Part shown: positions 33,992 through 43,002 of the stretch, in pieces | Position numbering within the stretch: the stretch's first letter is position 1 | How the letters are laid out: each line of letters opens with the position of its first letter | Assembly (NCBI RefSeq): GCF_020859565.1 | Contig: NZ_JAJHUO010000024.1 | Coordinates: 1 to 64,000, forward strand | Direction of reading: 5' to 3' | DNA: 64,000 nucleotides | DNA from: Saccharothrix luteola | GTDB lineage: Bacteria; Actinomycetota; Actinomycetes; Mycobacteriales; Pseudonocardiaceae | Made by a program: the position numbers and the translations under genes | The notes under the pieces: model-generated | Databases searched by the model: none | The model's input: only the letters and a program-made list of their open reading frames with translations | Told to the model about the DNA's origin: nothing

Positions 33992-34348
33992 AACCTCCTA
34001 GGGGGGATATCGGTGCAGCGTGGAGTGCACCGGACCCCGCCAACGCCGCCCCAACGCCTCACCAACGGGTTAACCCTGCGGGCCTCCGAACCTTGATCGG
34101 CCCACGGTCACCGGACGGCCACGTCACCCGCTCCGCGTATTGACAGGGAGTAATCGGCTACGACGCGGGGAAGTCGCGCTATCACTACGAGTGGCGGAGT
34201 CGCCTGATGGCACCAACGATTAGGTCACGTGCGGACCGGTACGTGCGCGGGTGTCATTACTACGGGGTACGGTTCGCCACTCGGAAGCCCCGACGGCCTG
34301 GCCGTCGGGATTTGTCTGCTCCTAGACGAGCAGGGAGGGAGACGAGCC
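33992..34348. promoter_or_regulatory. divergent region between the T7SS-type operon and the nucleoside operon
   Basis: 357 bp without a supported gene. A TTGACA hexamer at ~34139 is followed by no good -10 box at 17-18 bp. A small hairpin (TGCTC / GAGCA, near 34317-34332) sits just before the AGGGAGGGA ribosome binding site of the lipoprotein gene. I assume promoters for both directions are here but cannot place them. Confidence 0.35.
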
Positions 34349-35491
34349 GTGCGTCGTCGAATGCGTGGCCTCGCGGTGGCCGCGATCGCGCTGACCAGCG
34401 TTCTCACGATGGCCGCCTGCGCCAAGGACACCGGTGGGAACAACACCGGGTCCGGGTCGACCAACACCGCCGGTGGCTGCAAGCTGGCTGACAAGCCGCC
34501 GGCCGCCACCGCGACTTCCAGCAGCGCCGCGTCGGGCGAGAAGGTCGACGGCAGCGCGCTGAAGGTGGGTCTGGCCTACGACATCGGCGGTCGGGGCGAC
34601 GCGTCGTTCAACGACTCCGCCGCGGCGGGCCTGGACAAGGCCAAGGCCGACTTCGGCATCGCCGAGGTCAAGGAGCTGACCGCCGCGCCGAACGAGCCGG
34701 AGGACGCCAAGCAGACCCGGCTGCGCCAGCTCGCGAGCGAGGGCTTCAACCCGATCATCGGTGTCGGCTTCGCCTACGCCGAGTCCCTGAAGGTCGTCGC
34801 GCCGGAGTTCCCGAACGTCAAGTTCGCGATCGTCGACGGCGCGGTCGAGGGCGCGGCGAACGTCACGCCGCTGCTGTTCGCCGAGGAGCAGGGCTCCTTC
34901 CTGGCCGGCGTCATCGCCGCCTACAAGTCCAAGGCGTGCCACATCGGCTTCGTCGGCGGTGTGGAGATCCCGCTGATCCAGAAGTTCGACGCGGGCTACG
35001 CCCAGGGCGCCAAGACCGCCGCGCCGGACATCAAGATCGAGACGAAGTACCTGACCCCGGCGGGCGACTTCACCGGTTTCCAGGACCCGACCAAGGGCCA
35101 GGAGGCCGCGACCGGCCAGATCGAGGCCGGCGCCGACGTGCTCTACCACGCCGCCGGCGCGTCCGGGAAGGGCGTGTTCTCGGCCGCGAAGACGGGCAAC
35201 GCGCTCGCCATCGGCGTCGACTCCGACCAGTACAACCAGAAGACGGTCGAGGAGTCGAAGGACGTCATCGTCTCGTCGATGCTCAAGCGGGTCGACGTCG
35301 CGGTGTACGACTTCGTCAAGGCGGTCGCCAAGAACGACCTGGCGAGCCTGCCGAAGGTGTTCGACCTGTCGGTGGACGGCGTCGGCTACTCCACCTCCGG
35401 CGGCAAGACCGACGACAACCTGAAGGCGGTGCTCGAGGGCTACAAGGCCCAGATCATCGCGGGCAAGATCAAGGTCGAGTCCACGCCGTAA
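34349..35491 (+). CDS. BMP-family nucleoside-binding lipoprotein of an ABC importer
   Basis: 380 residues from the GTG at 34349, with GGGAGGGA 8 nt upstream. The signal peptide ends in a lipobox LTMAAC, so the mature protein is lipid-anchored outside the membrane. A Ser/Thr/Asn-rich linker precedes a BmpA/PnrA-type periplasmic-binding fold (VGLAYDIGGRGDASFNDSAAAGLDKA; GVGFAYAESL; HIGFVGGVEIPLI). The DIGGRGDxSFND block is characteristic of purine-nucleoside binders. It heads the importer followed by cdd and deoA, consistent with nucleoside scavenging. An in-frame extension to 34229 has no signal-peptide logic and is rejected. Confidence 0.93.
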   Translation: MRRRMRGLAVAAIALTSVLTMAACAKDTGGNNTGSGSTNTAGGCKLADKPPAATATSSSAASGEKVDGSALKVGLAYDIGGRGDASFNDSAAAGLDKAKADFGIAEVKELTAAPNEPEDAKQTRLRQLASEGFNPIIGVGFAYAESLKVVAPEFPNVKFAIVDGAVEGAANVTPLLFAEEQGSFLAGVIAAYKSKACHIGFVGGVEIPLIQKFDAGYAQGAKTAAPDIKIETKYLTPAGDFTGFQDPTKGQEAATGQIEAGADVLYHAAGASGKGVFSAAKTGNALAIGVDSDQYNQKTVEESKDVIVSSMLKRVDVAVYDFVKAVAKNDLASLPKVFDLSVDGVGYSTSGGKTDDNLKAVLEGYKAQIIAGKIKVESTP

Positions 35492-35509
35492 CCCCATCCG
35501 GCCTCCGGC

Positions 35510-35547
35510 GCACTGGGCCCTGCGAGCACCCTCGCGGGGCCCAGTGC
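35510..35547 (+). terminator. 17-bp hairpin between the binding-protein and ATPase genes
   Basis: GCACTGGGCCCTGCGAG pairs with CTCGCGGGGCCCAGTGC (16 Watson-Crick pairs and one G-U) around a 4-nt loop. There is no T-run. Such hairpins after a binding-protein gene usually protect the upstream mRNA or attenuate read-through, giving more binding protein than ATPase. Confidence 0.7.
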
Positions 35548-35588
35548 GTGGTTAGCCCCGGCGCAGCCGGAGATCAGACGGAGCTTCC

Positions 35589-37148
35589 ATGAGTACTGCC
35601 ACCCCTGCCGTCGTCCTGTCGGGCATCACCAAGCGCTTCCCGGGTGTCGTCGCCAACAGCGACGTCCACCTCAGCGTGCAGGTCGGCGAGGTGCACGCGC
35701 TGTGCGGTGAGAACGGCGCCGGCAAGTCCACCCTGATGAAGATCCTCTACGGGATGCAGCAACCCGACGAGGGCACCATCGAGGTGGCGGGCGAGCAGGT
35801 CCGGTTCCGCACGCCGGCCGACGCGATCAAGGTCGGCATCGGCATGGTGCACCAGCACTTCATGCTCGCCGACAACCTGACCGTGCAGGAGAACGTCGTC
35901 CTGGGCGCCGAGTCCCTGCACGGCATCGGCGGCAAGGCGCGCAAGCGCATCCTGGAGCTGGCCGACGCCACCGGCCTGACCGTCGACCCCGGCGTGCTCG
36001 TCGAACGCCTCGGCGTGGCCGACCGGCAGCGGGTCGAGATCCTCAAGGTGCTCTACCGGGGCGCCAAGGTGATCATCCTGGACGAGCCGACCGCCGTGCT
36101 CGTGCCGCAGGAGGTGGACGAGCTGTTCGCCACCCTGCGCGGCATGCAGCAGCAGGGCTTCACGTTCCTGTTCATCTCGCACAAGCTGGACGAGGTCCGG
36201 GCGATCGCCGACTCGGTCACGATCATCCGCCGCGGCACCACGGTCGGCACCGCCGACCCGAAGGCCGTCAGCTCGCGCCAGCTGGCCGAGATGATGGTCG
36301 GCAGCGAGCTGCCCAGCCCGGAGACCCGCGAGTCCACCGTCACCGACCGCGTCGTGCTCCAGGTGGAGAACCTGGGCCTGGTCGCGGCGGAGGGCACCCG
36401 GCCGGTGCTCGACAACATCGACCTGGTCGTGCGCGCGGGCGAGATCGTGGGCATCGCGGGCGTCGAGGGCAACGGGCAGACCGAGCTGGTCGAGACGATC
36501 ATGGGCATGCGCAGGGCCCACCACGGCCGCGTGCTGCTCGGCGACCGCGACCTCACCAAGCTCGGCACGCTGGCCCGGCGTGAAGCGGGCATCGGCTACA
36601 TCCCCGAGGACCGGCACCGCCAGGGCCTGCTGCTCACCCAGCCGCTGTGGGCCAACCGCATCCTCGGCCACCAGACCCGCCGCCCCGTGTCGAAGGGCCA
36701 GTGGCTCGACCTCGCGGGCGCGAAGAAGGACACCGAGCGCATCGTCGAGGACTTCGACGTGCGCACGCCGGGCATCGACGTGGCCGCCGTCGCGCTGTCG
36801 GGCGGCAACCAGCAGAAGCTCGTGGTCGGCCGTGAGCTGTCCGGCGACCCGGTGCTGCTCATCGCCTCGCACCCGACGCGCGGCGTCGACGTCGGCGCGC
36901 AGGCGTTGATCTGGGACGAGATCCGCAGCGCCCGCGCCCGCGGCCTGGCCGTGCTGCTGATCTCGGCGGACCTGGACGAGCTGATCGGCTTGTCCGACAC
37001 CATCCGGGTGATGCTGCGCGGTCGGCTGGTCGCGGACGCCGACCCGGCCACGGTCACCCCGGAAGACCTCGGCAGTGCGATGACCGGCGCCACGAGCGCC
37101 GAGCACGCCACTGGCGCCTCACCGGCGTCGGAATCGGAAGGCGCGTGA
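35589..37148 (+). CDS. nucleoside ABC transporter ATP-binding protein (two ATPase domains)
   Basis: 519 residues, RbsA/NupA-type tandem ATPase. The first domain has Walker A GENGAGKST (40-48) and a DEPTAVL Walker B. The second domain has a degenerate P-loop (GVEGNGQTE) but a full LSGGNQQKLVVGREL signature. This one-good-one-degenerate pattern is normal for sugar/nucleoside importers. It powers the two permeases that follow. The stop overlaps the next start. Confidence 0.94.
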   Translation: MSTATPAVVLSGITKRFPGVVANSDVHLSVQVGEVHALCGENGAGKSTLMKILYGMQQPDEGTIEVAGEQVRFRTPADAIKVGIGMVHQHFMLADNLTVQENVVLGAESLHGIGGKARKRILELADATGLTVDPGVLVERLGVADRQRVEILKVLYRGAKVIILDEPTAVLVPQEVDELFATLRGMQQQGFTFLFISHKLDEVRAIADSVTIIRRGTTVGTADPKAVSSRQLAEMMVGSELPSPETRESTVTDRVVLQVENLGLVAAEGTRPVLDNIDLVVRAGEIVGIAGVEGNGQTELVETIMGMRRAHHGRVLLGDRDLTKLGTLARREAGIGYIPEDRHRQGLLLTQPLWANRILGHQTRRPVSKGQWLDLAGAKKDTERIVEDFDVRTPGIDVAAVALSGGNQQKLVVGRELSGDPVLLIASHPTRGVDVGAQALIWDEIRSARARGLAVLLISADLDELIGLSDTIRVMLRGRLVADADPATVTPEDLGSAMTGATSAEHATGASPASESEGA

Positions 37149-38218
37149 TGGGAATCTTGCGCGGCAAACTGCTGCCGCCCGTGCTGGCGATCCTGTTCTC
37201 CGCCCTGCTGTGCGGTATCGCGCTGGTGGTGTCCGGCGCGAACCCCCTGCAGGCGTTCGGGGTGATGTTCGCGCAGGTCGGCGAGGGCACCACCGCCGTC
37301 GACATCGTCAACAGCACCGGCACCTACTACATCGCGGCGCTGGCGGTGGCGATCGGGTTCCAGATGAACCTGTTCAACATCGGCGTCGAGGGCCAGTACC
37401 GGGTCGCGGCGGTCGTCGCGGCCGTGGTCGGCGGCTCGATCGCCCTGCCGCCCGGCATCCACGCCCTGGTGATCATCCTGACCGCCGCCGTCGCGGGCGC
37501 GCTGTGGGCCGCGATCCCGGCGATCCTCAAGGTGACGCGCGGCGTCAACGAGGTCATCTCCACGATCATGATGAACGGCCTGGCGCTCGGCCTGGCCGCG
37601 TACCTGATCGGCGCGGACGTGTTCGGCGAGCTGCGCGGCAACAACATCCGCACGCCGGAGATCCCGGAGAGCGGCTGGGTGCCCGGCATCCCGCTCGGCT
37701 CGTCCGGCACGGTGTTCGGCCTGGTGTTCCTGGCCGCGCTGCTGGGCATCGGCTACTGGGTGATGATGAACCGCACCCGGTTCGGCTTCGAGCTGCGGGC
37801 CTCCGGCGAGTCGTCCACGGCCGCCGCCGCGGGTGGCGTGAACGCCAAGAAGATGGTGCTCATCGCCATGCTGCTCTCGGGCGGCATCGCGGGCCTCGTC
37901 TCCATGCCGGAGATCCTGGGCCGCGACCACACCTACAACCTGAACTTCCCGGCCGGGATCGGCTTCTCCGGCATCGCGATCGCGCTGCTCGGGCGCAACC
38001 ACCCCGGCGGCATCGCGTTCGGCGCGCTGCTGTGGGCGTTCCTGGACAAGTCGGGCCTGGCGCTGGACAACGTGGGCGTGCCCCGCGAAATCGTGACGAT
38101 CATGCAGGGGGCGATCGTGCTGTCGGTCGTCGTCGCGTACGAGGTGGTCCGCCGGTTCGAACTGGCCGCGCAGCAGCGGCAGGTCGGCCGGCAGCTCGGA
38201 ACGGTGGATGCGGCATGA
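37148..38218 (+). CDS. nucleoside ABC transporter permease 1
   Basis: 356 residues, about eight to nine membrane helices, BPD_transp_2 family. The FQMNLFNIGVEGQYRVAA and RGVNEVISTIMMN blocks are typical of YufP/NupB-type nucleoside permeases. I use the ATG at 37148, whose A is the last base of the ATPase stop (TGATG); a GTG three bases earlier is also possible. It overlaps the next permease by 4 nt. Confidence 0.93.
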   Translation: MGILRGKLLPPVLAILFSALLCGIALVVSGANPLQAFGVMFAQVGEGTTAVDIVNSTGTYYIAALAVAIGFQMNLFNIGVEGQYRVAAVVAAVVGGSIALPPGIHALVIILTAAVAGALWAAIPAILKVTRGVNEVISTIMMNGLALGLAAYLIGADVFGELRGNNIRTPEIPESGWVPGIPLGSSGTVFGLVFLAALLGIGYWVMMNRTRFGFELRASGESSTAAAAGGVNAKKMVLIAMLLSGGIAGLVSMPEILGRDHTYNLNFPAGIGFSGIAIALLGRNHPGGIAFGALLWAFLDKSGLALDNVGVPREIVTIMQGAIVLSVVVAYEVVRRFELAAQQRQVGRQLGTVDAA

Positions 38219-39480
38219 GTACCTCACTGATGAACCCGGCCGAAGCCCCCATGGCCGTCCCCCCGCCGCGCAAGTCGCGGCGGATCCCCGGCTGGGCCGT
38301 GGGCGCGCTGGGCGTGGCGGGTGCGGTCGTGCTGCTGTCCACCACGTCGTACCTGACCGATGTGCCGCAGCTGACGTCCACCGGCACCATCCAGACCGCG
38401 GTCCGGTTGGCGTTGCCGATCCTCCTGGCCGCGCTCGGCGGCCTCTGGGCGGAACGCGCGGGCGTGGTGAACATCGGCCTCGAAGGCATGATGATCATGG
38501 GCACGTGGGGCGCGGCCTGGGCCGGCTACCAGTGGGGCCCGTGGGCGGCGCTCGTCGCGGCAGCGGTGTTCGGCGCGCTCGGCGGCCTCCTGCACGCCAT
38601 CGCCACCGTGACGTTCGGCGTGAACCACATCGTCTCCGGCGTGGCGATCAACCTGCTCGGCGCGGGGTTGACCAAGTACCTCTCCACGCTGATCTTCTTC
38701 CCCCTGTCGAACAACCCGCGGGAATCGCCCGCCGTCCCGAAGTTCGACACCTACTCCGCCTCCGGGCTCTCCGACTGGCTCGGCGAACTCGAAGCGCAGC
38801 AACGCGTGGGCCTGTCCGACGTCGCCGGCATCCTGCGCGGCCTCGTCACCGGCGTCTCCCCGCTCACCATGCTCGCGATCCTGCTGGTGATCGGCAGCTA
38901 CCTGGTGCTCTGGCGGACCCGGTTCGGCCTGCGCCTGCGGTCGTGCGGCGAGAACCCCGTCGCCGCGGAGTCCCTCGGCGTCAACGTCTACTGGTACAAG
39001 TACGTGGCCGTGATCGGCTCCGGCGCGCTGGCCGGCATCGGCGGCGCGGCCCTCGTGCTCAACCCCGGCCAGCCCGGTTACCTCGAAGGCCAGACCAACG
39101 GCCGCGGGTTCATCGGCCTCGCCGCGATGATCTTCGGCAACTGGCGACCCGGCGGCCTCCTGGGCGGCGCGGCGCTCTTCGGCTACGCCGACGGCCTGCA
39201 ACTGCGCTCGGGCGGCAAGACGTTCCTCGCCCTGGTCTACGGCGCGGTCCTGCTGCTGGTCGTCATCGTGATCTGGCAACTGGTCCGCCGCCGCTGGTTC
39301 GCCGCCGCGTTCGGCATCCTGGCCGCCGGCCTGCTCTACGCCGTGTACTACTCGGTGGACGAGGTGCCGAGCGAGCTGACCACCTACGCGCCGCACCTGG
39401 TGACCCTGATCGTCCTCGCGGTCGCCTCCCAACGATTGCGGATGCCCGCGGCGGACGGCGTGGTGTACCGCCGTGGTTGA
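38215..39480 (+). CDS. nucleoside ABC transporter permease 2
   Basis: 421 residues, the YufQ/NupC-type partner. It has LGGLWAERAGVVNIGLEGMMIMGTWGAA and FGVNHIVSGVAINLLGAG, the paired signature of this permease class, and about ten hydrophobic helices. The ATG at 38215 overlaps the previous stop by 4 nt (ATGA). The last 8 nt overlap the cdd start, tying uptake to salvage. Confidence 0.93.
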   Translation: MSTSLMNPAEAPMAVPPPRKSRRIPGWAVGALGVAGAVVLLSTTSYLTDVPQLTSTGTIQTAVRLALPILLAALGGLWAERAGVVNIGLEGMMIMGTWGAAWAGYQWGPWAALVAAAVFGALGGLLHAIATVTFGVNHIVSGVAINLLGAGLTKYLSTLIFFPLSNNPRESPAVPKFDTYSASGLSDWLGELEAQQRVGLSDVAGILRGLVTGVSPLTMLAILLVIGSYLVLWRTRFGLRLRSCGENPVAAESLGVNVYWYKYVAVIGSGALAGIGGAALVLNPGQPGYLEGQTNGRGFIGLAAMIFGNWRPGGLLGGAALFGYADGLQLRSGGKTFLALVYGAVLLLVVIVIWQLVRRRWFAAAFGILAAGLLYAVYYSVDEVPSELTTYAPHLVTLIVLAVASQRLRMPAADGVVYRRG

Positions 39481-39862
39481 CATCGACTGGGACGTCCTGC
39501 GGAGCCGCGCCGTCGAGGCCGCGCAGTCCGCCTACTGCCCGTACTCCGGGCTCCAGGTGGGCGCCGCGGCCCTCTGCGACGACGGCCGGATCGTCGTCGG
39601 CTGCAACGTCGAGAACGCCGCCTACGGCGTCGGCCTGTGCGCCGAGTGCACGCTGGCCGGCCAGTTCACGCTCACCGGCGGCGGCAGGCTGGTCGCCCTC
39701 GCCTGCCGCAGCGGCGCCGGTGACCTGCTGATGCCGTGCGGCCGGTGCCGTCAGGTGATCTACGAGCTGGGCGGCGCGCCGTGCCTGATCGACACCCCGT
39801 CCGGCATCCTGCCGATGAGCAAGGTGCTGCCCGACGCGTTCGGCCCGGAGGACCTGCCATGA
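39473..39862 (+). CDS. cdd: cytidine deaminase
   Basis: 129 residues; converts cytidine and deoxycytidine to uridine and deoxyuridine. The zinc site is complete: C56-A-E58 with the proton-shuttle Glu, and C89/C92 in PCGRCRQ. YCPYSGLQVGAA and GCNVENAAYG bind the nucleoside. It starts with a GTG inside the permease gene (8-nt overlap) and overlaps deoA by 4 nt. Confidence 0.95.
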   Translation: MVDIDWDVLRSRAVEAAQSAYCPYSGLQVGAAALCDDGRIVVGCNVENAAYGVGLCAECTLAGQFTLTGGGRLVALACRSGAGDLLMPCGRCRQVIYELGGAPCLIDTPSGILPMSKVLPDAFGPEDLP

Positions 39863-41133
39863 CCCACACCGCCGTGGACGTGATCCGGGCCAAGCGCGAC
39901 GGCCACCGCTTGACCGACGACCAGATCGACTGGGTCGTCGACGCCTACACCAACGGCGTCGTGGCCGACGAGCAGATGTCGGCCTTGGCCATGGCGATCT
40001 TCCTGAACGGCATGGACCCGGCCGAAACCGCCCGCTGGACCCACGCCATGATCGACTCCGGCGACCGGCTGACCCTCGACGTCGGCCGCCCCACCGTCGA
40101 CAAGCACTCCACCGGCGGCGTCGGCGACAAGATCACCCTGCCCCTGGCCCCTCTGGTCGCCGCCTGCGGCGCCGCCGTGCCGCAACTCTCCGGCCGCGGC
40201 CTCGGCCACACCGGCGGCACGTTGGACAAGCTCGAATCCATCCCGGGCTGGCGCGCGCAACTCTCCGTGGACGAGGTCGTCTCCCAACTCCGCTCCGTGG
40301 GCGCCGTCATCTGCGCCGCCACGAGCGGCCTCGCCCCGGCCGACAAGAAGCTCTACGCCCTGCGCGACGTGACCGGAACCGTCGAGGCGATCCCGCTGAT
40401 CGCCTCGTCCATCATGTCGAAGAAGATCGCCGAGGGCGCGGAAGCGCTGGTCCTGGACGTCAAGGTCGGCTCGGGCGCGTTCATGAAGTCCCTCGACCAG
40501 GCCCGCGCCTTGGCCGAGGCCCTGGTCTCGATCGGCGTCGACCACGGCCTGCGCATCTCCGCGCTCCTCACCGACATGTCCGTGCCGCTGGGCCGTGCCG
40601 TCGGCAACGCCGTCGAAGTGGCGGAGTCGGTCGAAGTCCTCCAGGGCAACGGCCCCTCGGACGTCGTCGACTTGACCGTCGCCCTGGCCGAGGAGATGCT
40701 GTCCCGCGCCGGCGTCTCCGCCTCACCACGCGACGTCCTCGCCTCCGGCGAGGCCTACGAGACGTGGGCGCGGATGATCAGGGCCCAAGGCGGCGACCCG
40801 GACGCCCCACTACCCGTCGGCCGGCACAAGCACGTCGTCACCGCTCCGTCCGACGGCTACCTGACCACCCTCGACGCCTACTCGGTCGGCGTCGCCGCCT
40901 GGCGCCTGGGCGCCGGCCGCGCCCGCAAGGAAGACCCGGTCCAAGCCGGCGCGGGCATCCTGTGCCTGGCCAAACCAGGCGACCGGGTCTCGAAGGACCA
41001 ACCGCTCCTGGAACTGCACACCGACACCCCGGACGCCCTTCCCGCCGCCCTGCAACCCCTCTCCAACGGCTACGAAATCGGCGACACCCCACCCCCGGCC
41101 ACCCCGCTGATCATCGACACCATCCGGGGCTGA
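39859..41133 (+). CDS. deoA: thymidine/pyrimidine-nucleoside phosphorylase
   Basis: 424 residues; phosphorolyses thymidine and deoxyuridine to base and deoxyribose-1-phosphate. It has the DKHSTGGVGDKITL phosphate-binding signature at ~80-95, SGRGLGHTGGTLDKLE, and the C-terminal phosphorylase domain with DGYLTTLDAYSVG. The ATG at 39859 overlaps the cdd stop (ATGA). It ends the six-gene uptake/salvage operon and is followed by a strong hairpin. Confidence 0.95.
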   Translation: MTHTAVDVIRAKRDGHRLTDDQIDWVVDAYTNGVVADEQMSALAMAIFLNGMDPAETARWTHAMIDSGDRLTLDVGRPTVDKHSTGGVGDKITLPLAPLVAACGAAVPQLSGRGLGHTGGTLDKLESIPGWRAQLSVDEVVSQLRSVGAVICAATSGLAPADKKLYALRDVTGTVEAIPLIASSIMSKKIAEGAEALVLDVKVGSGAFMKSLDQARALAEALVSIGVDHGLRISALLTDMSVPLGRAVGNAVEVAESVEVLQGNGPSDVVDLTVALAEEMLSRAGVSASPRDVLASGEAYETWARMIRAQGGDPDAPLPVGRHKHVVTAPSDGYLTTLDAYSVGVAAWRLGAGRARKEDPVQAGAGILCLAKPGDRVSKDQPLLELHTDTPDALPAALQPLSNGYEIGDTPPPATPLIIDTIRG

Positions 41134-41156
41134 CCGCCCACTGACGGAAAGCCCTT

Positions 41157-41183
41157 GAAGCCCTTCCCCAAAGGAAGGGCTTC
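41157..41183 (+). terminator. deoA terminator hairpin
   Basis: Perfect 11-bp stem GAAGCCCTTCC / GGAAGGGCTTC with a 5-nt loop, 23 nt past the deoA stop. It lacks a long T-run, but its position and symmetry support a terminator. Confidence 0.75.
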
Positions 41184-41291
41184 GTGTCATCCCGCCGACC
41201 TGGCTCCGCCCTACCGCGCGTGTCAAGGGGCTGTGCGTCCCTACCCCGGCGAGGACTCTTCAAATCTTTTGATCTTCCAACCCACGAAAAG

Positions 41292-41320
41292 GACCCGGCC
41301 CGCACACCGCGGACCGGGTC
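41292..41320 (-). terminator. terminator hairpin of the coiled-coil gene
   Basis: 12-bp stem with one mismatch (GACCCGGCCCGC / GCGGACCGGGTC, 5-nt loop). On the minus strand it is followed by CC and then TTTT, a good intrinsic terminator for the gene at 41386-42618. Confidence 0.75.
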
Positions 41321-41385
41321 TCTCGACTTCACTGCTCACACGCGATCAGCGGCACCACACCGCAATCAGACGTGATCAGAAACGA

Positions 41386-42618
41386 TCAGGCACCCTCAGC
41401 CGTCAGGTCGTCGTCGTCCACGTTCCGGTTCTCCCCGGGCTTGGGCCCGTTCTTCCGGGTCCGCCGCTGGGGCCGCGGCAACGCGGTGGGCGGCGGGGGC
41501 GGCGTGGGCGAACCCCCACCCAGGATCAGCTCGGCGAACGTCGCCATCGCCTCGTCCAACTGCCCGCCGATGCGCAGCTCCGACTCCTGGTTGCTCTTGC
41601 GCACCAAGCCGGCCAGCGAGTCGGCGTCCGGCCGGGTCGCCAGCGTCCCCTCGACCTTGGCGATGCCCTGCTCCACCACGCCGGACAGCTCGCCGAGCCG
41701 CGACGCGAAGTCGTCCTCCACCGAGTCGAGCCGGGTCGCCATGGTGTCGAGCCGCGACGTCACCTGCTCCAAGCGCTGCGCCAGCGCCTCCAACCGGTCC
41801 GTCGCGTCGACCTGGTCGCGCGTCTCGTCCAACGCCGCGTGCAGCGCCTCGCGGGCCTCGTCCAGCTTGCCCGTCATCGTGCTGCGCGTGTCGGCCAACG
41901 ACGCCACGAGCGACTCGCGCGTCTCGGTCAACGTCGCGTGCAGCCCGTCCCGCGTGCTGTTGAGGTTGTCGCGGGTCTCGTCCAGCTTGCCGGTCAAGCC
42001 GTTCGCGGACTCCGTGACCGACCGCTGCAACGCCTCGCGCGTGCCGTCGAGGTGCTCGTGCACGCCCTCGTCGACCTCGTCCAAACGGCCGCGCAGCGCG
42101 GCCTCCAACGCCTCGATCCGCTCCCGCAACGGCCCGGTCACCGCACCCGGCACCTGCTCGACCTTGCCGTCCTGCTTGTCCAGGTGGCCGTCGAGGTCGT
42201 CGAGCCGCTTGTGGATGTGGGAGAGCTTGTCCTCCAGGCCGTCCATCCGCCCGGCAACGCCCTCGAACCGACCCGTCACCCCGTCGAGCCGACCGTCGAG
42301 CTGCGCGAACGGCTTGGCGAGCTTGTCGACCAGGCCCTCGACGGCCCGACCGATGCTCTGCACCGCGGAGTCCTGCGCCTCCAGCTTGGCCAGCGCCTCG
42401 TCCAGCCGCTCGGCCAGCACGCTGACCTCGGTCCGGTCGGGCAGCTCGGACAGGCGCTTGCGAACGGAACCCAGCGACTCGAGCGGGGACATCCGCGCGT
42501 GGATCTCGTCCAGTGCGTCGAAGATCTGCTGCTGTTCGCTCTCACGGATCTCCGCGGCGCGCGTGAGCATGTTGCGCATCCGATCGAAGGACATCGTGGA
42601 GTTGTTGTTCTCGTTCAC
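41386..42618 (-). CDS. long amphipathic coiled-coil protein, unknown function
   Basis: 410 residues from the GTG ending at 42618; an ATG at 42594 is an alternative start. Nearly the whole protein is helical: residues ~30-340 carry irregular 7- and 11-residue repeats (RLDEALAKLEA, GKLDETRDNLNSTRDGL, ARLDTMATRLDSVEDDF), like apolipoprotein- or MCP-type coils. The C-terminus is Pro-rich then basic (RPQRRTRKNGPKP) and ends acidic. There is no signal peptide or membrane helix. It lies divergently upstream of add and has its own terminator. A structural or nucleoid/membrane-surface role is possible; nothing in the sequence decides it. Confidence 0.75.
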   Translation of the reverse strand: MNENNNSTMSFDRMRNMLTRAAEIRESEQQQIFDALDEIHARMSPLESLGSVRKRLSELPDRTEVSVLAERLDEALAKLEAQDSAVQSIGRAVEGLVDKLAKPFAQLDGRLDGVTGRFEGVAGRMDGLEDKLSHIHKRLDDLDGHLDKQDGKVEQVPGAVTGPLRERIEALEAALRGRLDEVDEGVHEHLDGTREALQRSVTESANGLTGKLDETRDNLNSTRDGLHATLTETRESLVASLADTRSTMTGKLDEAREALHAALDETRDQVDATDRLEALAQRLEQVTSRLDTMATRLDSVEDDFASRLGELSGVVEQGIAKVEGTLATRPDADSLAGLVRKSNQESELRIGGQLDEAMATFAELILGGGSPTPPPPPTALPRPQRRTRKNGPKPGENRNVDDDDLTAEGA

Positions 42619-43002
42619 GGCTCGGGTGCCTTCGTCCAGGGGAGGGGAGACCTCCGGGAGCCTAACCAGGTTGGGGCGGCGGGCAGTAGCGCCCCCCGAT
42701 CGGGACCGCCTGGATCGACCTTGCGTGTACTCCGTTGGAGTGACAGTCGCCGACCTTACCCCAACGTAACCGGCAGCGCGCCTGTGACTGCTCCGTGTGA
42801 GCATCCGCCGAGTGAGTGACTAAAGCCCGGTCACCAGTAGCGGAAAGTTCTGCATCACGACTGCACAACGGGTGCACGACAGCGAAAGCGGCACCTGATC
42901 GAGTGGTTCTGAACACACCGGGTGACGTGGGGGTGATCATACCGGTTCTTGATCATCCCAGCTCCGAACGACACGGCGTGTCACCGGTATACGGTGACGC
43001 CC
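42619..43002. promoter_or_regulatory. divergent control region of add and the coiled-coil gene
   Basis: 384 bp without a supported gene. It holds ACTCC-GTT-GGAGT near 42729-42741, two TGATCA palindromes at 42934-42939 and 42950-42955 (16 bp apart), and a perfect inverted repeat GTCACCG-GTATA-CGGTGAC at 42980-42998. That repeat ends 4 nt before the add ATG, where a ribosome binding site would be expected. TATACG at 42988-42993 could be a -10 box giving a nearly leaderless add mRNA. Confidence 0.5.

Noticed and set aside
35574..38227. Long minus-strand frames over the nucleoside ABC genes
   Set aside because: Shadows of conserved transporter genes.
42662..42940. 92-codon minus-strand frame upstream of add
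   Set aside because: No ribosome binding site, mixed composition, and it lies in the divergent control region.
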